A DNA stretch of 64,000 bases from Eonycteris spelaea (Eukaryota; Chordata; Mammalia; Chiroptera; Pteropodidae): assembly GCA_003508835.1 (NCBI GenBank), contig PUFA01000012.1, forward strand, positions 18,952,001 to 19,016,000, read 5' to 3'. Position numbers and translations under genes: made by a program. Of the stretch, positions 1-12,104 are shown in pieces; position 1 is the first letter of the stretch; each line of letters starts with the position of its first letter. A model generated the notes under the pieces. It saw only the letters and a list, made by a program, of their open reading frames with translations, was not told the DNA's origin and searched no databases.

Positions 1-480
1 AACAAAAACAAAATGCGTGCATTTTGCCAAAGGAACTGCTGGTGCAGTACCAGGCCTCTTGAATACAACTACTTATTTATGTAATTACTATTGTTTACTG
101 ATACTTTACGCTGTTTTGAAAAAAGTTTCTGAAAACATATGTGGGTAGTGTGAGATATAAAATTGAGACTGGATGTCAGATTCATAAATGAACAGTTTAC
201 TCCGCAAATAGGCACCAACTTAGCCCTGAGCTTCCAGGTGGCCTAGACGAGAGGAGAAATCCTACAAGTTACAGAAACCAGCGCAGTAGGAGAGTTGAGT
301 TCTTCTTGGTCCTAAAATTGGGAGAAGAATTAATCACAAAGATCCTTATATAAAGGGCACTGAAGCATTCTGAATGGTGCTTATGTTGATTTGTTTTTGA
401 TGTCGACTCCTCATTATTCATCATTTCACACAACAACCACAGTGATCTCATTATAACAGGGTTCAGGTCATGTGAATCCT
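1..480. other. no recognisable feature
   Basis: No gene, clear repeat or RNA gene can be made out here. Short open frames lack splice context and protein-like composition. By position it probably lies in the last intron of NEK11 (plus strand). Confidence 0.4.
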
Positions 481-800
481 CCAAAGGCCTTCCCTAGCAC
501 CCAGGATCAAGTCGGTACATCTTACCTTGGCCTTTAAGGTCCCTGCCCCTGCCCTATCCATTCTGCCCTCATCCCCTATCATTCTTCTGCCCTGAATTAG
601 GCCCTAACTGCCCCAGTCCTCTTTTCTTCCATACAGAGCTTATAGAGCCTGGGCATCTCCTCTTCCCTCAGTTGGGAGTGGTCTTCTCCCAGATCCTGGC
701 ATGGATGACTCATCTTTACCAGTCAAGTCTCCATTCAAATGTCATTCTTATCCCTATCCCTCAGAGAGTCCTTCCTTGGTTAAATTAGCAAAAGTATCCT
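480..800 (+). mobile_element. probable L2 LINE fragment
   Basis: The pyrimidine-rich text with 'caaatgtcat', 'cagagagtccttcc' and a preceding 'cctggcatgg' follows the order seen in the 3' part of L2 LINEs in sense orientation. It is strongly diverged and recognised by eye only. Confidence 0.45.
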
Positions 801-1596
801 CCCTCCTCCAGTGCCATCCATAGGCCCCAGCCAAGAGGGGCACACTGGGCCTGTGCTGTAGAGGGCTCCCCTTTAGCCATCCTCCAGCCACATCTCTCTC
901 CATGGAGCATGGAACACGTAGTCAATGCAGACAAGGGGATATGTATACTCAGAGCCTACGTCTCCATGTTACCTGGTTAGACCACACCCTGGTACCGGGG
1001 ACTGGCAATTCTCTGACCAAATGGCCCCAAGCCCATTTCCAGAGTTGATGCATTTCTGCTGCAGGTCCCTCCTCCCAGGGGTGGTCTGTGCTGCTGGTTA
1101 GCACACCTCTAAGTGTGGGGTCAGAGGGCAGGCTTGAGGCAGCTGTTTGGAAAAGGCATAGGCATGGGTGGATCTTGGACATAGGGGCTGATGTAGCAAA
1201 CATATGTGCAAAAACCTCCTCACAGTGGGAAGTGGAGCCAGGCTAGGAAGAGAAGGGGACAGGCCAACAGCTAGGGATAGGAGTCCCAGGGCTGGCTCAC
1301 CCAGCTCTGCCATATCCAAGGCAGAACTCTGAGGAATCTGAGAAGCCTGAATGCAAACCTGGCCTTCCAGGTCTTTATAAAATTAATTTTTCAAGGTGAG
1401 AAGGTAGATCATATTTTATTTAACAGTTTGTTAGCTTGGCTCCCAGCTTCAATCCTTAAGACGTGTGCTGGTCTTCCTTTGGAGTCTAGCCACATCCCAC
1501 AGCGTCAGAGGCAGGCCTACCTTCCTCTGCATTAGGGCCTGTCAGGAAGATGGGAAAGCACGTTCAGATGACAGGGCCTGCCTGTCACACGGGGAC
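800..1596. other. unassigned, probably NEK11 intron
   Basis: Moderately GC-rich DNA with overlapping short frames on both strands. None has the codon-like conservation, splice signals or motifs of a real exon, and no repeat family is recognised. Confidence 0.4.
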
Positions 1597-1778
1597 AGTA
1601 CCAAATCTTCTTCTTCTTCTTTATTTTATTTATTTATTGTTTTTACGTGTACAGCATCTGGTCTTCTTAGCTGGTCTCCCATCCAAGTACTAACTGGGCC
1701 GGGCCCTGCTTAGCTTCCGAGATCAGATGGGTTCGGGCACATTCAGGGTGGCATGGCCATAGACTCTAGTACCAAATC
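1597..1778 (-). mobile_element. 5S rRNA-derived SINE (short form) with target-site duplication
   Basis: The reverse complement from 1767 leftward is an almost complete 5S rRNA gene, with the internal promoter text 'gaagctaagcagg' and 'tacttggatgggagacc'. It is followed directly by an A-rich/GAA-rich tail (1608-1640) with no extra 3' unit. An 11-bp perfect duplication, AGTACCAAATC, flanks it at 1597-1607 and 1768-1778, proving retrotransposition. 5S-derived SINEs with this plain structure are known in fruit bats as MEG-RS; the family assignment is inference. Confidence 0.88.
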
Positions 1779-2853
1779 CTCTAAAACATCTTTTCTACCT
1801 CCATCCTCACTAGGGGCTCCAAATCCTCTTCTTGGCACCACTGCTCTCCATCTTCCATTTCCCTGTTTTATTTATTTATTTATTTATTTTGTAGCATTGA
1901 CAAAAATTTAAAATTACCTTATTTGTGTGTTTACTTATTTAATATCGTTTAACATGAGTTCTGTGAGGTCAGAGGCTTGTGGCTACCTCCCCCAAACTTG
2001 GAAATTTACTAAGTGCTCATTAAAAATGTGCTTAGGTGTTGTTTGTGCCAGGACTGTGCTGGACGCAGAGATGGCTAAGAAAGGTCTTCTGTCCCCATTG
2101 GGCTCCAAGTTGAGTCAGGTAGCAGACCTGAACAAGAAAGGCCCTTTGCTAACAGTTGTACACTCCTTAAGTGGTTAATTAATCTAGGAACAAAAATATA
2201 TATGTTGCTATTACTGGGGAAATTTTACTGGGTAGAGAAATGGTTTGTGAGGCAAATCAGCTCTAAGGCAAGGGAGATAATTGTCTGTTTCTTCTTCTGC
2301 CGCGATAGAGATAAGGGAGCTTATAAACTTGACGACTCATCAGCACTGGTAGAAACTCGTTCCTTCTCCTTCTCCCTGAAGAGAAATTGCCCGTTATTTT
2401 TCTAGGAAGAGGGTGTATTAAACATTTTCTGCTGTTAAGCTAAAATACTGTTTAGAACAGGCGGCTAAAATCCCCTCCAGTGCTTCTTTCTCTCTTGTTT
2501 AACTCACCGCAAATGGTGACATCTGCTCAATAGCTCTGTCAGGGCTGCTCACTCTCTCTGAGGGACTGCAGGCCTCCGGAGTCCCTTCGCTAAGGCCTCA
2601 CGCATGCGGCAGGCCAGCTAGGACTTTTGGCAGCTTTGGGAGATTTCGGTTGCTCTCCAGATGGCCCTAGTGGTGTGAGGATGAAAGGAGACAGCAGGAA
2701 CATGGTCCACATAGAATATTAGAAAAAATAAAATAAGGCTTGTTTCTTCCCAGTGAGAGAAATATAAGAGGTCATTTTTATCCAATGATGGTCACACAGG
2801 CCTCATAAAGCCAATCCATTTGGCATAGGGATGAAAATATCATAAGTACTGCG
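1779..2853. other. unassigned, with TTTA microsatellite
   Basis: A (TTTA)n tract lies at about 1867-1892. The rest holds only short open frames without splice context. No gene or repeat family is recognised; probably NEK11 intron. Confidence 0.4.
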
Positions 2854-2960
2854 GTGCCTCCTTCAGCAGCACATAAACTAAAATTGAAACGGTACAGAGA
2901 AGATTAGCATGGCCTCTGTGCAAGGATGACACTCACATTCATGAAGCGTTTTGTATTTTT
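2854..2960 (+). pseudogene. U6 snRNA retropseudogene
   Basis: These 107 bp align end to end with U6 spliceosomal snRNA: the 5' stem, the invariant 'acagagaagattagcatgg' core (the ACAGAG box that pairs with the 5' splice site), and the terminal T-run. Several substitutions occur, including in the 5' stem and near the 3' end. The flanks carry short near-identical octamers (AAGTACTG at 2844, AAATACTG at 2964), as expected of a retroposed copy. No PSE or TATA arrangement typical of a functional U6 promoter was recognised upstream. Confidence 0.9.
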
Positions 2961-3149
2961 TAAAAATACTGAGCATTACACTTGACTGGAGCTTTATCTT
3001 GAAAAACAATAACTAAAAATCACAAAAGTGATCCTGTACTTAGCAAAATTAGGTTGTCATTTCACTGTCTGCTAGTTCTTGGAACAAGCACATATATTTT
3101 TAAATAAAACTGTATGACATTACCATATTTATTTTTTATTTGGCTCTCA

Positions 3150-3838
3150 AGATATGTATGCATTCATCCACCAAGTATTTATTTTGTACTTGCTATGTGC
3201 CAGACACTGTTCCAGGCAGTGGGACAAAAAAAGAGTGAAAATAACCTCTGGTTTATAGACCTTATATTCCAATGCGATGGTTGACAAATCATAAAATGTT
3301 AAGGAAAAGTAGAGAATGCTAGAAAGTAACAAAGCGCGAAGAAGAAAATATGAAGCAGGAAAGGTAGAAGGTGCAGAGTGGGGTAAAGGTTACACCCTAG
3401 TTGTAAAGAGTGTGGTCAGAGTAGGTCTCTCTGAAAATATGACCTGAGGGCAAAGACTTGAAGGAGAGGAGGGAGAGATAGACATATGTGTATCTGGAGA
3501 AAGAACATTCTCATCAGAGGGGACAGCAAGTGCAGAGGCCCTGGGTAGGATGTGTCTGAGGAAGATTAAGGGGGCCAGTGTAGCTGGAATGAAGTGAGTG
3601 ACGGGAGGGAGGTAAAGGTGCGTTTGGAGAGGTATGGTGGGAAGATCACTCAGGATATGGTAGCCAGTGAAAGGACCTTGATTTCATTCTGAGTGGGATG
3701 GGGAGGCCAGTAGAGGGTTTTGAGTAGAGGAGGAAGGCATCTGGCTCACTCTGGTTACTGAACTGACAATAGACTGTAGGAGAATGAGGGTAGAAGCAGG
3801 ATACTGAGAAGCTATTACAGCAATCAGGTAAGAGGACT
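3150..3838 (-). mobile_element. L2 LINE 3' part, left segment
   Basis: Read on the minus strand, this begins with the L2 3' end ('gtgccagacactgttccagg' in plus sense at about 3197) and continues through the region of 'cagaggccctgggtagga', 'ggccagtgtagctgga' and 'gaggccagtagagggttttga'. The element resumes at 4425, so it was split by the insertion at 3842-4424. Confidence 0.8.
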
Positions 3839-3841
3839 TGA

Positions 3842-4424
3842 TGTTACCGAACTCAAGGCGTTTGTTTTGACTGCACGTGTCAAGGCCAAAGGAGACAGGA
3901 CAGGAGTCTGCAGCAAGGAAGGCAGAGTTTTATTTAAGGAGGTGAATGTCAACAAGCCTAGAGACACAGGTGAACTAGCGCTCAAAGACCTGGCTCCCCG
4001 ATGCTCTCTAGGGAATAGATTATACAGGGAAAAAAACTTTTTAGCTAAAGGAGTTGCGGTTGTGGGCTCTGCTGATTGGTCCAAGCTTGGGTAGGAGACA
4101 GCTGATCGTTACATCAGGTCCTGATGTCAGTCATGGCCTCCTTCTGTCTGGTTTTGAGGGAATGTGGCATGGTCATTTAGCCTTCATGGGTGTGGAACTG
4201 CAAGACGTTATCTTTAGTTTGAGCTAAACAGTGTCTGTGGTCAACAGACCCAAGGCTTTGTTCCTAAAACTGTTCGATGCTGACTATGGCTTAATGGTTA
4301 AGGGGCGGTAGTGCAGTATGCAGAAGGATAAGGAAGGAAAAAAAGCAAGGGAGCCCAAGGCCAGTTTGAAGCAAGGAGAAAGAGATGAGAAAACGTCATT
4401 TTAAAGAAGTGAAGATTTGCACAG
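3842..4424 (-). mobile_element. probable solo ERV LTR inserted in L2
   Basis: About 580 bp interrupt an otherwise continuous L2. In minus orientation the insert starts near TGTGCAAATC, ends in AACA, and carries an AATAAA poly(A) signal (about 3929-3935) close to its 3' end, all typical of a solo LTR. The duplicated target cannot be defined cleanly. No internal retroviral coding sequence is present. The subfamily is not recognised. Confidence 0.45.
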
Positions 4425-4670
4425 TTATGGTGGTAACTTGGACCAGGGTGGTAGTTGTAGAGATGGTGAAAAGTGTAGGGATCCCGAATACATTCTGAAA
4501 ATGGAGCTGATAGCATTTACTAACTGGTCTGATGATGAGAGACACTGGATTACTGGAGTAGGAGGAAAGAGAGGAATCAAAGATGATGACTCAAAGGCTT
4601 TTGGCCTGAGCAATTGGAAGGCAGGAGCTGACATGAACATAAATGGGGAAAGCGGCAGTGTTAGGATATT
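4425..4670 (-). mobile_element. L2 LINE, right segment of split element
   Basis: Text such as 'cttggaccagggtggtag' and 'ttttggcctgagcaa' continues exactly where the segment ending at 3838 stops in the L2 sequence. Both halves belong to one element older than the LTR between them. Confidence 0.75.
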
Positions 4671-6009
4671 TTAGAGGGAAGATCAAAAATTCAATTGAGC
4701 ATGATAACTGTAAGATGCCTAGCAGACACTCAAGAGGCGATATCAAGTAGGTAGAATGCTCAGGGCATTCTTTCCCGAGCCTCTGGAAACCTACATCACA
4801 AGCTGTGATGTAATAAATAAGAAGACTCGTTATTTCTTACAGTAGAGTAGGGACAAAGCGGGGGGGGAAGAATCACGAACATGGCACCTGAAAGTGACGA
4901 GATACTACTGTTATTACTAGGACATTTTTTGGACCCAAGAGAAGGGAGAGTCTTCTTGATGTGGTTGGCTGCAGTTCTCTAATAATGCTCCTAGATAATG
5001 GGAGGCTCTACTCCTGTCTTCAGGCTAATTAAAGGAGGGCTGGCCAGAGGGCGGGAGCTGGTAACTCCCAAAGGCAAGGGCAGTGCGAATTGAGGGACAT
5101 TCTACAAAATAACTTGCTTCAAACCTTTGAAAGTGTCAAGGTCATTGAAGGAGGCTAAAGAGACATGACAAATAAATGTAACACAGGCTTATTTTGACCT
5201 GGATCCTTTTATTTTAAGGGGGATTATTGGACAATTAGGGAAACTTGAATGGATTAGAGAATTAGGTAATAGTAATGCATCGATATTAATTTCCTGATTT
5301 TGATGTCTGCTTTGTGGTTATGGAGAGGATGTCTTTATTTGTAGAAAATAAACGCAAAGTATGAGGGGAAAGAAACATCAGGTCAACAACTTATTCTCAA
5401 AAGGCTCAGGGAAAAAAGAGTTCTTTGTACTATAACTGTAAGTTTTCTGTAAAGATGAGATTGTTTCAAAATTAAAGTAATATTTAAAATGTAGGGCCAT
5501 CCATATAGAGAACTAAGCAGACACAGTCCTCTACTTTAGAGGCCCTACGAGAGTTAGGTAATTAGAAGACACACAGAGCAGTCAATAATTGGTGGGCAAA
5601 TAAATATGTGTGATAAAATATATTGTTTGCAAATAAAAAGTACACATGAGAAGAGGTCAGTAAAAGGATTTGGAGGATGAGAGATTGAATTTGGAGTATA
5701 TAGGCAGGGGAGAGAGAAAGTACTCTCTTACGGTTTAATGGAGTTTTTCAGCTGGGGAGGCAGCCAGATGCATTGGGGATTTGCTCCAGGCAGCTGGAGC
5801 TTCTTGGGAACCCTGGGGAAGCATCCTTCTCCACCAGGACCACAATCCAGCCAGAAGAGCACTGGCCCATAAATGAAGCACCTGGACTAAGAGGACATTT
5901 AGGAACCCTTAAACAATTGAAAGACTTTTGAATACAAGGATAAAATTGATAAGGAGTATGGAACATAGGAAGAAATAGATGAAAAAGAATGAAAATATAA
6001 GTTCTTCAT
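4671..6009. other. unassigned, probably NEK11 intron
   Basis: No gene or clear repeat. It contains a perfect 9-bp inverted repeat (TACATCACA, loop AGC) at 4792-4812 and a G-run near 4860. Open frames on both strands are short and unremarkable. Confidence 0.4.
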
Positions 6010-6330
6010 ATGTAGGATATAAAACTAAAAGCCACAAATAAAGAAGACAAACCAAAACTCATAGACCCAGACAACAGTATAGTGGTTACCAGAGGGAAAG
6101 GGGGTGAGGATGGGTTAGAAAAGGGTAAAGAGGTTCAAATACATGGTGACAGAAAGAGAAATGACTTTGGGTGGTGAACACACAAAGCAATATACAGATG
6201 AGACAGTATAGAATTGTACACTTGAAACCTATATAATCTTATTAACCAGTGTCATCCCAATAAACGTAATGAAATTCAAAATAGATAAAATAAATGTTAA
6301 TCTCACCCCTCTAAAAAAAAAAATATAAGT
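6010..6330 (+). mobile_element. old L1 LINE, 3' end
   Basis: It carries the familiar L1 3' UTR order: 'aaactcatagacccaga', 'agtggttaccagaggg', 'gtacacttgaaacctatata', then an A-rich end. It is diverged, 5'-truncated and non-coding. Confidence 0.75.
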
Positions 6331-6639
6331 TCTCTTCATTTGAAAATGTAAGTTTTATCATTTGAGATACCCACCTGCCTAAAGGAGTGGTTCCTGACCA
6401 CCCCTCCCATCTCTCCTCCTCTCCCTCCCTTTGAAAAAGCAAACTTTGAACCTTTCTTTAATTTGAAAAGCACAGGAGCGTTCCCCTTTCTTCTCAAATC
6501 TTAGATAACAGCAAGAGAGTCCCCTTAAGTAGAATTTTCTATTTTGTGATCCCTAAAATATTCATTGCAGAATTATTGCAGCATGTTTTCCAAGTGTCAG
6601 AATAAATTTACACTGCAATATTACAATACTTGAGGCCTA

Positions 6640-7400
6640 TCACTTTTCTTTTGGCTTAAAACAAGTCTGTTTATAACATGCCTGATTACTTCATTGACCC
6701 ATAATTTATTTGGAATAAATCAAGTACCAACATGGTAGTGTTTCATCCATATTTTAGTTACAGATTTCTATCAATTATACTGTGGTCTAGTATAACTAGA
6801 TTTTGTATAAAATTAATTATTTGAAATGTATGGAGACTTGAATTGGTGTCTAGTATATGGTCAGTTTTTGTAAAGGTTACATGAGAGTCTGGGAAGAATG
6901 TGGGTTCTAATCATCAGGGAATGAGAGGGTTCTATATGCATCTATTAAGGTTAGGTTTTTAAGTGTATTCAGATTTTCTATATCACTACTAATTTTTTCA
7001 AATATTCACCTACCCATAACTGAGCAAGGTACTGAAATCCCACATTATGAAGACATATCTGACAATTTCTCCCTGTAGTGTTTTATGTCATTGGATTCTA
7101 CTTTGTTAGATGTATACTAGTTTAGGATTTTTATTTCTTCCTGATGAATCAAACGGTTTTTATTATCTAGTGGCATTCTTTATCCTAATAATGCTTTTTA
7201 AAGAAAAAAAACCCTATTTGTCTCATACCAATATAGCTACCTCCAGATTTCTTTTGTTTATGATTTGTCTGGCATGTCTTGTTTGTTTGTTTACTTTCAA
7301 CCATTCAATATGTTTTAGGCATGACTCTTGTGAACAATGTCTAGCTGGATTTTGGTTTTGGTCAATGAGTTTATCCATCTACATCTACTGATTATGAACA
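6640..7400 (-). mobile_element. old L1 LINE, ORF2 fragment (antisense)
   Basis: On the plus strand this is the complement of an L1 reverse-transcriptase-region fragment: 'cccataatttatttgg', 'actgtggtctagtataac', 'gaagaatgtgggttct' and 'cttgtgaacaatgtctagc' come in the order of antisense L1 ORF2. Stops and indels abound. The 93-residue plus-strand frame at 7110-7391 is a by-product of this relic. Confidence 0.75.
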
Positions 7401-8200
7401 ATAGAGAGTGTTTAGGTCACACATAAAATAACCCTGACCAGAATGGTACCCAACAAATAGTTACACTCAAGATTCTACTGCCCAGGGTGGACGGAGCAGA
7501 AGGCAAGCGCCACTTACAGAAGGGGGCCTCACAGTCACATGTCCCATCTGAGGCAGCCACGTGTTGCCCCAGCATCAGCAGTGCAGTTTCTGTAGAGACC
7601 TGTAAAGAGTACAGGTCTGTAGAGAGCTCCGTTCCGTCTTTGTCCCCAGATCCAGAGACAGCCATTTGAAATATTAGGCGTGGAGAGAAGGGGCACAGAA
7701 TTCATCCTCAGTAAAGATTTCTGATGCCTGTTAGCACCGAATGACTATTAAGACAGCAGTATTAAAGAGAAAATACATGGCGCCCTTCTATTTCTGCAGT
7801 GGCTCATACATATTTGATGTGCAGGGATTTCTTATATCCTATAAAATTATTTTCAAAGCTTTCTGAAACTATGCCTGAAGAATAATGTATGTGTTCTCTT
7901 AATGCCTCCTGCTAAACTAGGTTTTTATGATCATTTCTATGAAATGACTTTTTTTTTTAACTCCCACTGTGTCAGTGACCTTCCTGTATCATTTGTATTT
8001 TTTTTTTAAATTCAGTCAGAGAAGATAAAAATATTTAAAATAGCTTATTAACAAGAAGCAAAACTAAAAAGTTGCCCGATGTTTCCGTTTAAACCAAAAT
8101 AGGATTACTGTGCAAGTCACTAGTGGAAAAGCAACAATAATATGCATGATAGTAAAACAATGGCTTTTAAGCACCTGGTAGCTGACAGGTACTCTGCTAA
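7401..8200. other. unassigned, probably NEK11 intron
   Basis: The overlapping frames at 7417-7669 on both strands were considered as an exon. They lack convincing splice sites and recognisable NEK11 residues. The rest is AT-rich without identifiable features. Confidence 0.4.
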
Positions 8201-8201
8201 G

Positions 8202-8206
<5 letters not shown>

Positions 8207-8255
<49 letters not shown>
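8207..8255. repeat. (TG)n microsatellite
   Basis: An uninterrupted TG dinucleotide run of about 49 bp, directly adjoining a MIR fragment on its right. Confidence 0.97.
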
Positions 8256-8257
<2 letters not shown>

Positions 8258-8277
8258 TCTGCACTAAAATATGAATG

Positions 8278-8372
8278 TTCAAGGCTCAGAGAGGTTAAGT
8301 AACTGGCCCAATCACATAGCCAGTGAAGAGTAGAGCCAAGATTCAACTCCAGTCTCCCTGAATCCATCATGA
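8278..8372 (+). mobile_element. MIR SINE fragment
   Basis: Contains the MIR text 'ctcagagaggttaagtaact' followed by the 'cacatagccagtgaagagtagagccaagattcaa' region of the 3' half. Confidence 0.75.
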
Positions 8373-8429
8373 TAAAAAGAATAAGTCCAGGAATAAAGCT
8401 ACTGGAATTTATATCACAGCTCCACCCCT

Positions 8430-8612
8430 TAAAACCTATGTGGCAATGGCAAGTTAATACCCTCTCATAGCTCACTTTTCTCATCTGTAAAATGGAAATA
8501 TCAGTATCTATTCACAATTGTTATGAAGATTTAATGGGATGATATGAGGAGATGCCCGGAATAGAGCCTGACATATAAAGCTCAAAAACTGTTAGTTATT
8601 ATGGTTTCAGGG
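8430..8612 (-). mobile_element. MIR SINE
   Basis: The plus strand shows the antisense MIR order: 'cacttttctcatctgtaaaatgg', then a 'ttgttatgaagatttaatgggatgat' stretch, then 'gagcctgacatataaagctca'. Confidence 0.75.
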
Positions 8613-8909
8613 GGCATTGTGAGCTTCTTTATCATCAGTGGGTGATATGACTAGTCAAATGCTAAGTTTTCTTTAATGTTACGTTCATCTGGTTCTCACC
8701 CTCTTCCTCGTGCGTCCTATTCACCTGCCAAACTGCCTGGCTGATTTCCTAGAGATCCCAGTGTTGGCTGCCACCAGGTTCCCCTCCAGCAGTCACGGCC
8801 ACGTCCCGTGGTGCCTTTTCCTCCCCACAGGGCGTCCTCGGATTTTCCCAGCTGTAAACTTTCATAGCACTCTATACTTTTCTCAATACTTAATGGCTGT
8901 TTAAGTCCT

Positions 8910-9090
8910 TCCTTCATTCTGTAAATATTTCCTGAGCACTTTCTACGTGGCTGGTCCTATTCTAGTCGCTGAGTCCCTCCCTCATGAACTTACATGTTCA
9001 TTAAGGGAATGGGAAAGAGAAACAAATATACATGAAAAATAGAAGAAAATTACCCGAGAGTTCCAAGTGCTATGCAAGTAGTTAAGGAGG
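8910..9090 (-). mobile_element. L2 LINE 3' fragment
   Basis: The antisense L2 3' end is visible as 'cattctgtaaatatttcctgagcactttctacgtg' and the following 'catgaacttacatgttca'. Diverged. Confidence 0.5.
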
Positions 9091-9234
9091 CGTGACGGAG
9101 GTGAGTGAGGATGTGAGGCATGCTGGAATTGGTCCTGGTAATCTCTTGGCGAAAGGTGGGAAACAGACTCAAGCTGGATGACATGGGCCCTAGGGCTGCG
9201 AGCTCTCTAGCACCCGAAATTCCCAGCCCCATGT

Positions 9235-9400
9235 GTGAGTTTAAGCTCCATCAGCAGCTAGCTGTATGGGTTTTGAAAAGTGGGCCTATTTATTCTTATC
9301 TGTAAAATGAAGATAAATGTTCACTGAATTGCCTAGTTCACAGGGATGATTTCAGAAAATGAATATAAAAGTATATTCTTGCGAGTCTGAATTACTATGA
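9235..9400 (-). mobile_element. diverged MIR SINE fragment
   Basis: 'ttcttatctgtaaaatgaag' followed by 'cacagggatgatttcag' fits antisense MIR. Weak match. Confidence 0.5.
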
Positions 9401-10424
9401 GCATGATAGTTAAAAGTTAAAATGTATATAGTTTGCGTTATAATTCCTAACCTCTGAACCAGAGCAGGATCAATTACTTATTCTTCTTTTTACCTGCCAC
9501 AAAACCTAACAGAGACCCTATGTCCTAGAGGTCACAAGAATGAAGAGTACTGCACAATAAAAGCTTATAAAGTGTGTGAAAGAGCCTGTGATTAATGCTT
9601 GCCATGTGATTGTTAACATGCCATCCTTACCATCTGGCAGTAATGTTTTAAAAATTCTGAAAACAAAAACATAACAAAAAAACCTCTAAACTCTAATCTT
9701 TTTTTTTTCCACCCAGTCCATTGAAATGAAGAATAAAGAAGCATTTTTTCAAGGTTAAAGTTAAAAAAATTCTTATACCTTTTGACCTAATAATTCCCTT
9801 CTCACACAACGTTTTATCTTCTAACCAAGCTCAACATAGGTACAGAAAAGTGCAGAAATCATAAGTACATATGTGAGTTCCCACAGAGTGAACACACCCA
9901 TGTAAATACTCCCACTCCCAGAAACGATGCCAGAAGGTAGTCGCCTAAATGAGAAAGTTGTGTTCCCGAAGCCATTCACACAGAAGGTTACGGTGACAAA
10001 GGCTAACTGTTGGGTGGCGGGATGATTATGTAAACGTTGGCACATAAATTTTGAACCGTATATCAAAATTCATAAAACTCGAGTGCCCTGGAGTCAGGCA
10101 GGCAAAGGAAATGCAAGAAGCAGCCCGGTATAAAATATGGAATGAGAGAGTGCAGAGTGCAGTCCCTGCCTAGAGACATTACATTAAAATGCTGAAAATA
10201 ATAATAAACCAGAAAAAATAAAATCAACCATAGTGCTGAGCAAAGAAAATCTGTCACAGGAATAGTATTGCTCACAGGCCTACCGTCTGTGACCCTAGCT
10301 AGAAACAGGAAATAGAAGCAAAATTAAAACTCTAGATACGGCAATATGATTGTACTATGCACAGATTATGACTACATATGGATGAGGCCCGGAGGCCAAC
10401 ACAGAGAAGTGAATGCTTCTCTTG
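9401..10424. other. mostly unassigned; diverged L1-like patch
   Basis: A patch at about 9835-9945 ('tacagaaaagtgcagaaatcataag', 'cacagagtgaacacacccatgtaa') resembles an antisense old-L1 3' region. The rest holds nothing I recognise. Open frames at 9821-10275 have no splice context. Confidence 0.35.
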
Positions 10425-10555
10425 GTGGGAACTTGGCCGAATTACCTTACGCTTCCTTGAAGCCTCAGTTTCTTCACCTGAAATTTGAAAACAAGCCGTC
10501 ATAGGGCTGTTGTAAAGGTTAAGTGTGGAGAAAAGTGCCTGTGGTTAATAAAACA
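10425..10555 (-). mobile_element. MIR SINE fragment
   Basis: The antisense MIR order is seen: 'gaagcctcagtttcttcacctg' then 'gggctgttgtaaaggttaa'. Confidence 0.6.
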
Positions 10556-10654
10556 ATTACTTCCCCCCTTGTTATTATTTTATTCTTACTATTTCTTCCC
10601 TTTCATGTCCCACTGTCCTCTCTCCCACCCTCATTTTCTCCCAACTCCAGTCAC

Positions 10655-11015
10655 ACTAGTTTTCTCGAGATTTCAATGCCATGTTTAGCTCACTTCAATT
10701 TCTCCTTAGAATTGGCCCCACTTCATGTGGGTCCCTGCTCAGATGACACCCCTGAGAGAGGACTCCCTGCCCCTCACCGCTCTCTGCCTCTCACCCTGCT
10801 GGCGTGTTCTTCACTGCACCTAGCACACTTGGTGCTGCCTGACATTTTATGATGAATGTATTTTTAAATTCATCTGTTTGTTCTCTACCCTAGAAGGTTA
10901 AGCTCTATGAGTCAGGAGTTTCGCCTAACCTGTTTATAGTGCCGTATTTCAGTCCCTGGAAGGTTTCTGACACATATATTACATTCGAGAATGAAGTATT
11001 TGTTGAATATTGTTG
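10655..11015 (+). mobile_element. L2 LINE 3' end
   Basis: The sense L2 order is clear: a 'gaggactccctgcccctcac' segment, 'cactgcacctagcac', 'aaggttaagctctatgagtc', and the terminal 'gaagtatttgttgaat'. The 109-residue open frame at 10523-10852 is a chance reading of this element. Confidence 0.75.
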
Positions 11016-11177
11016 AATTGTTCAAGGTGGAGACATCACGTGTTATTTTTTTCCTTTTTTCCCCTCTAAATCCCAGGGTTACAATGTGATTTGTGTAATT
11101 AATGGTTTAAAAATACATTTTTTTGAAGGTGACCTCAATAGATAACTCTTGTTTACCTTTCCCGTTTTGTCTGGCAG

Positions 11178-11455
11178 GTCAGCCGTGCAGAAGCTGGGAG
11201 CGGAAGTGTTCGAGGTGGTCTATGATTACCTCAAGGGAGCACGGCGACAGAATGCCAGCGAAGCAGAGATCGTGCGTCTCTGGAAAAAGTGGTGCCTTGT
11301 GCCAGCGACTGTTTTGAAGTTGATCAGCTCCTCTATTTTGAGGAGCAATTGTTGATCACAAGGGGAGAAGGACCCATACTCCAGAACCATCACAAACAAG
11401 TGTCAAAAGCAAACAAGCTCAAGGGGACACCTTTCAGTGAAAATCCGTTCAACAC
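11178..11455 (+). CDS. NEK11 terminal coding exon, frameshifted
   Basis: NEK11 is a NIMA-related Ser/Thr kinase of the S/G2-M DNA-damage checkpoint that acts on CDC25A. This is its C-terminal tail exon, outside the kinase domain. A polypyrimidine tract and AG (11176-11177) precede the exon. Codons from 11179 read SAVQKLGAEVFEVVYDYLKG and on to NASEAEI, closely resembling the human C-terminus. At about 11271-11280 one base is missing. Conserved residues (LEKVV, then ASDCFEVDQLLYFEEQLLIT) resume at 11280 in another frame, whereas the original frame ends at TGA 11353. The second frame also lacks the expected stop after LQNH and runs to TAA 11457; GTAAG at 11456 could alternatively be a donor. 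Upstream exons are outside the window or unrecognised. Identity is strong (tail residues plus NUDT16 synteny); whether the lesion is real is open. Confidence 0.8.
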
Positions 11456-12070
11456 GTAAGCTGGACTCTATTACAGGAAATGGGTACATAGCTGGAGCTA
11501 CTATCTTTACTTTCAGTTTCTTATGAAAAGGAATTTAGAGACTAGCAAACATACAGTTCCGCCTAGACTTGGAGTCATAGGCCAGTCAGTATTGGGCCTA
11601 TACTCTGGGATAAGTTTATGCATCATGTTTGGCTCCCTGAAAAGTATTCCCACAAGCGTGCCCTAGGGCTTCCACTGGGATTGGACCATCCTGAGGATGG
11701 CTCCGGAGAAGCCATCTGCTCTTTACCATTTCCACTTGGAGGACGGACTCTGTGCCTGACTGCCCTGGGTCTCCAGGGACTGTGGCCAGCCTGCTCTTGA
11801 AAGCTGTTGGGACACTGGCCTCTGTCACACTGAGCTGCTGCCCCGGAGTCAGACACACCCATATCAAGTGACCTGTTTTTGGTCTACTTTTGCTCTTCCA
11901 TAGCTAATAAGCAAGAAGTACCTGTGTGTAAGGACCTGGGTAAAATATCCAAAAAGCGATTCTCTCCTATGATTTTTTCCTAGACTTATCCATAATGTAT
12001 TGAAGACTTATTCTATTTAATAAATATATTTTTTCCTGGTTACAAAATAAATCACCTATTTTAGCTTTTC
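11456..12070 (+). other. probable NEK11 3' UTR with poly(A) signals
   Basis: Sequence after the terminal exon without repeats that I recognise. Canonical AATAAA hexamers lie at 12019-12024 and 12046-12051, plausible cleavage signals. The short frames at 11616-11867 look accidental. The UTR extent is inferred from these hexamers and the MIR that starts soon after. Confidence 0.5.
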
Positions 12071-12104
12071 CTCATTAAGGGTGGTGGGTGGAGGAGAGGG
12101 AGAG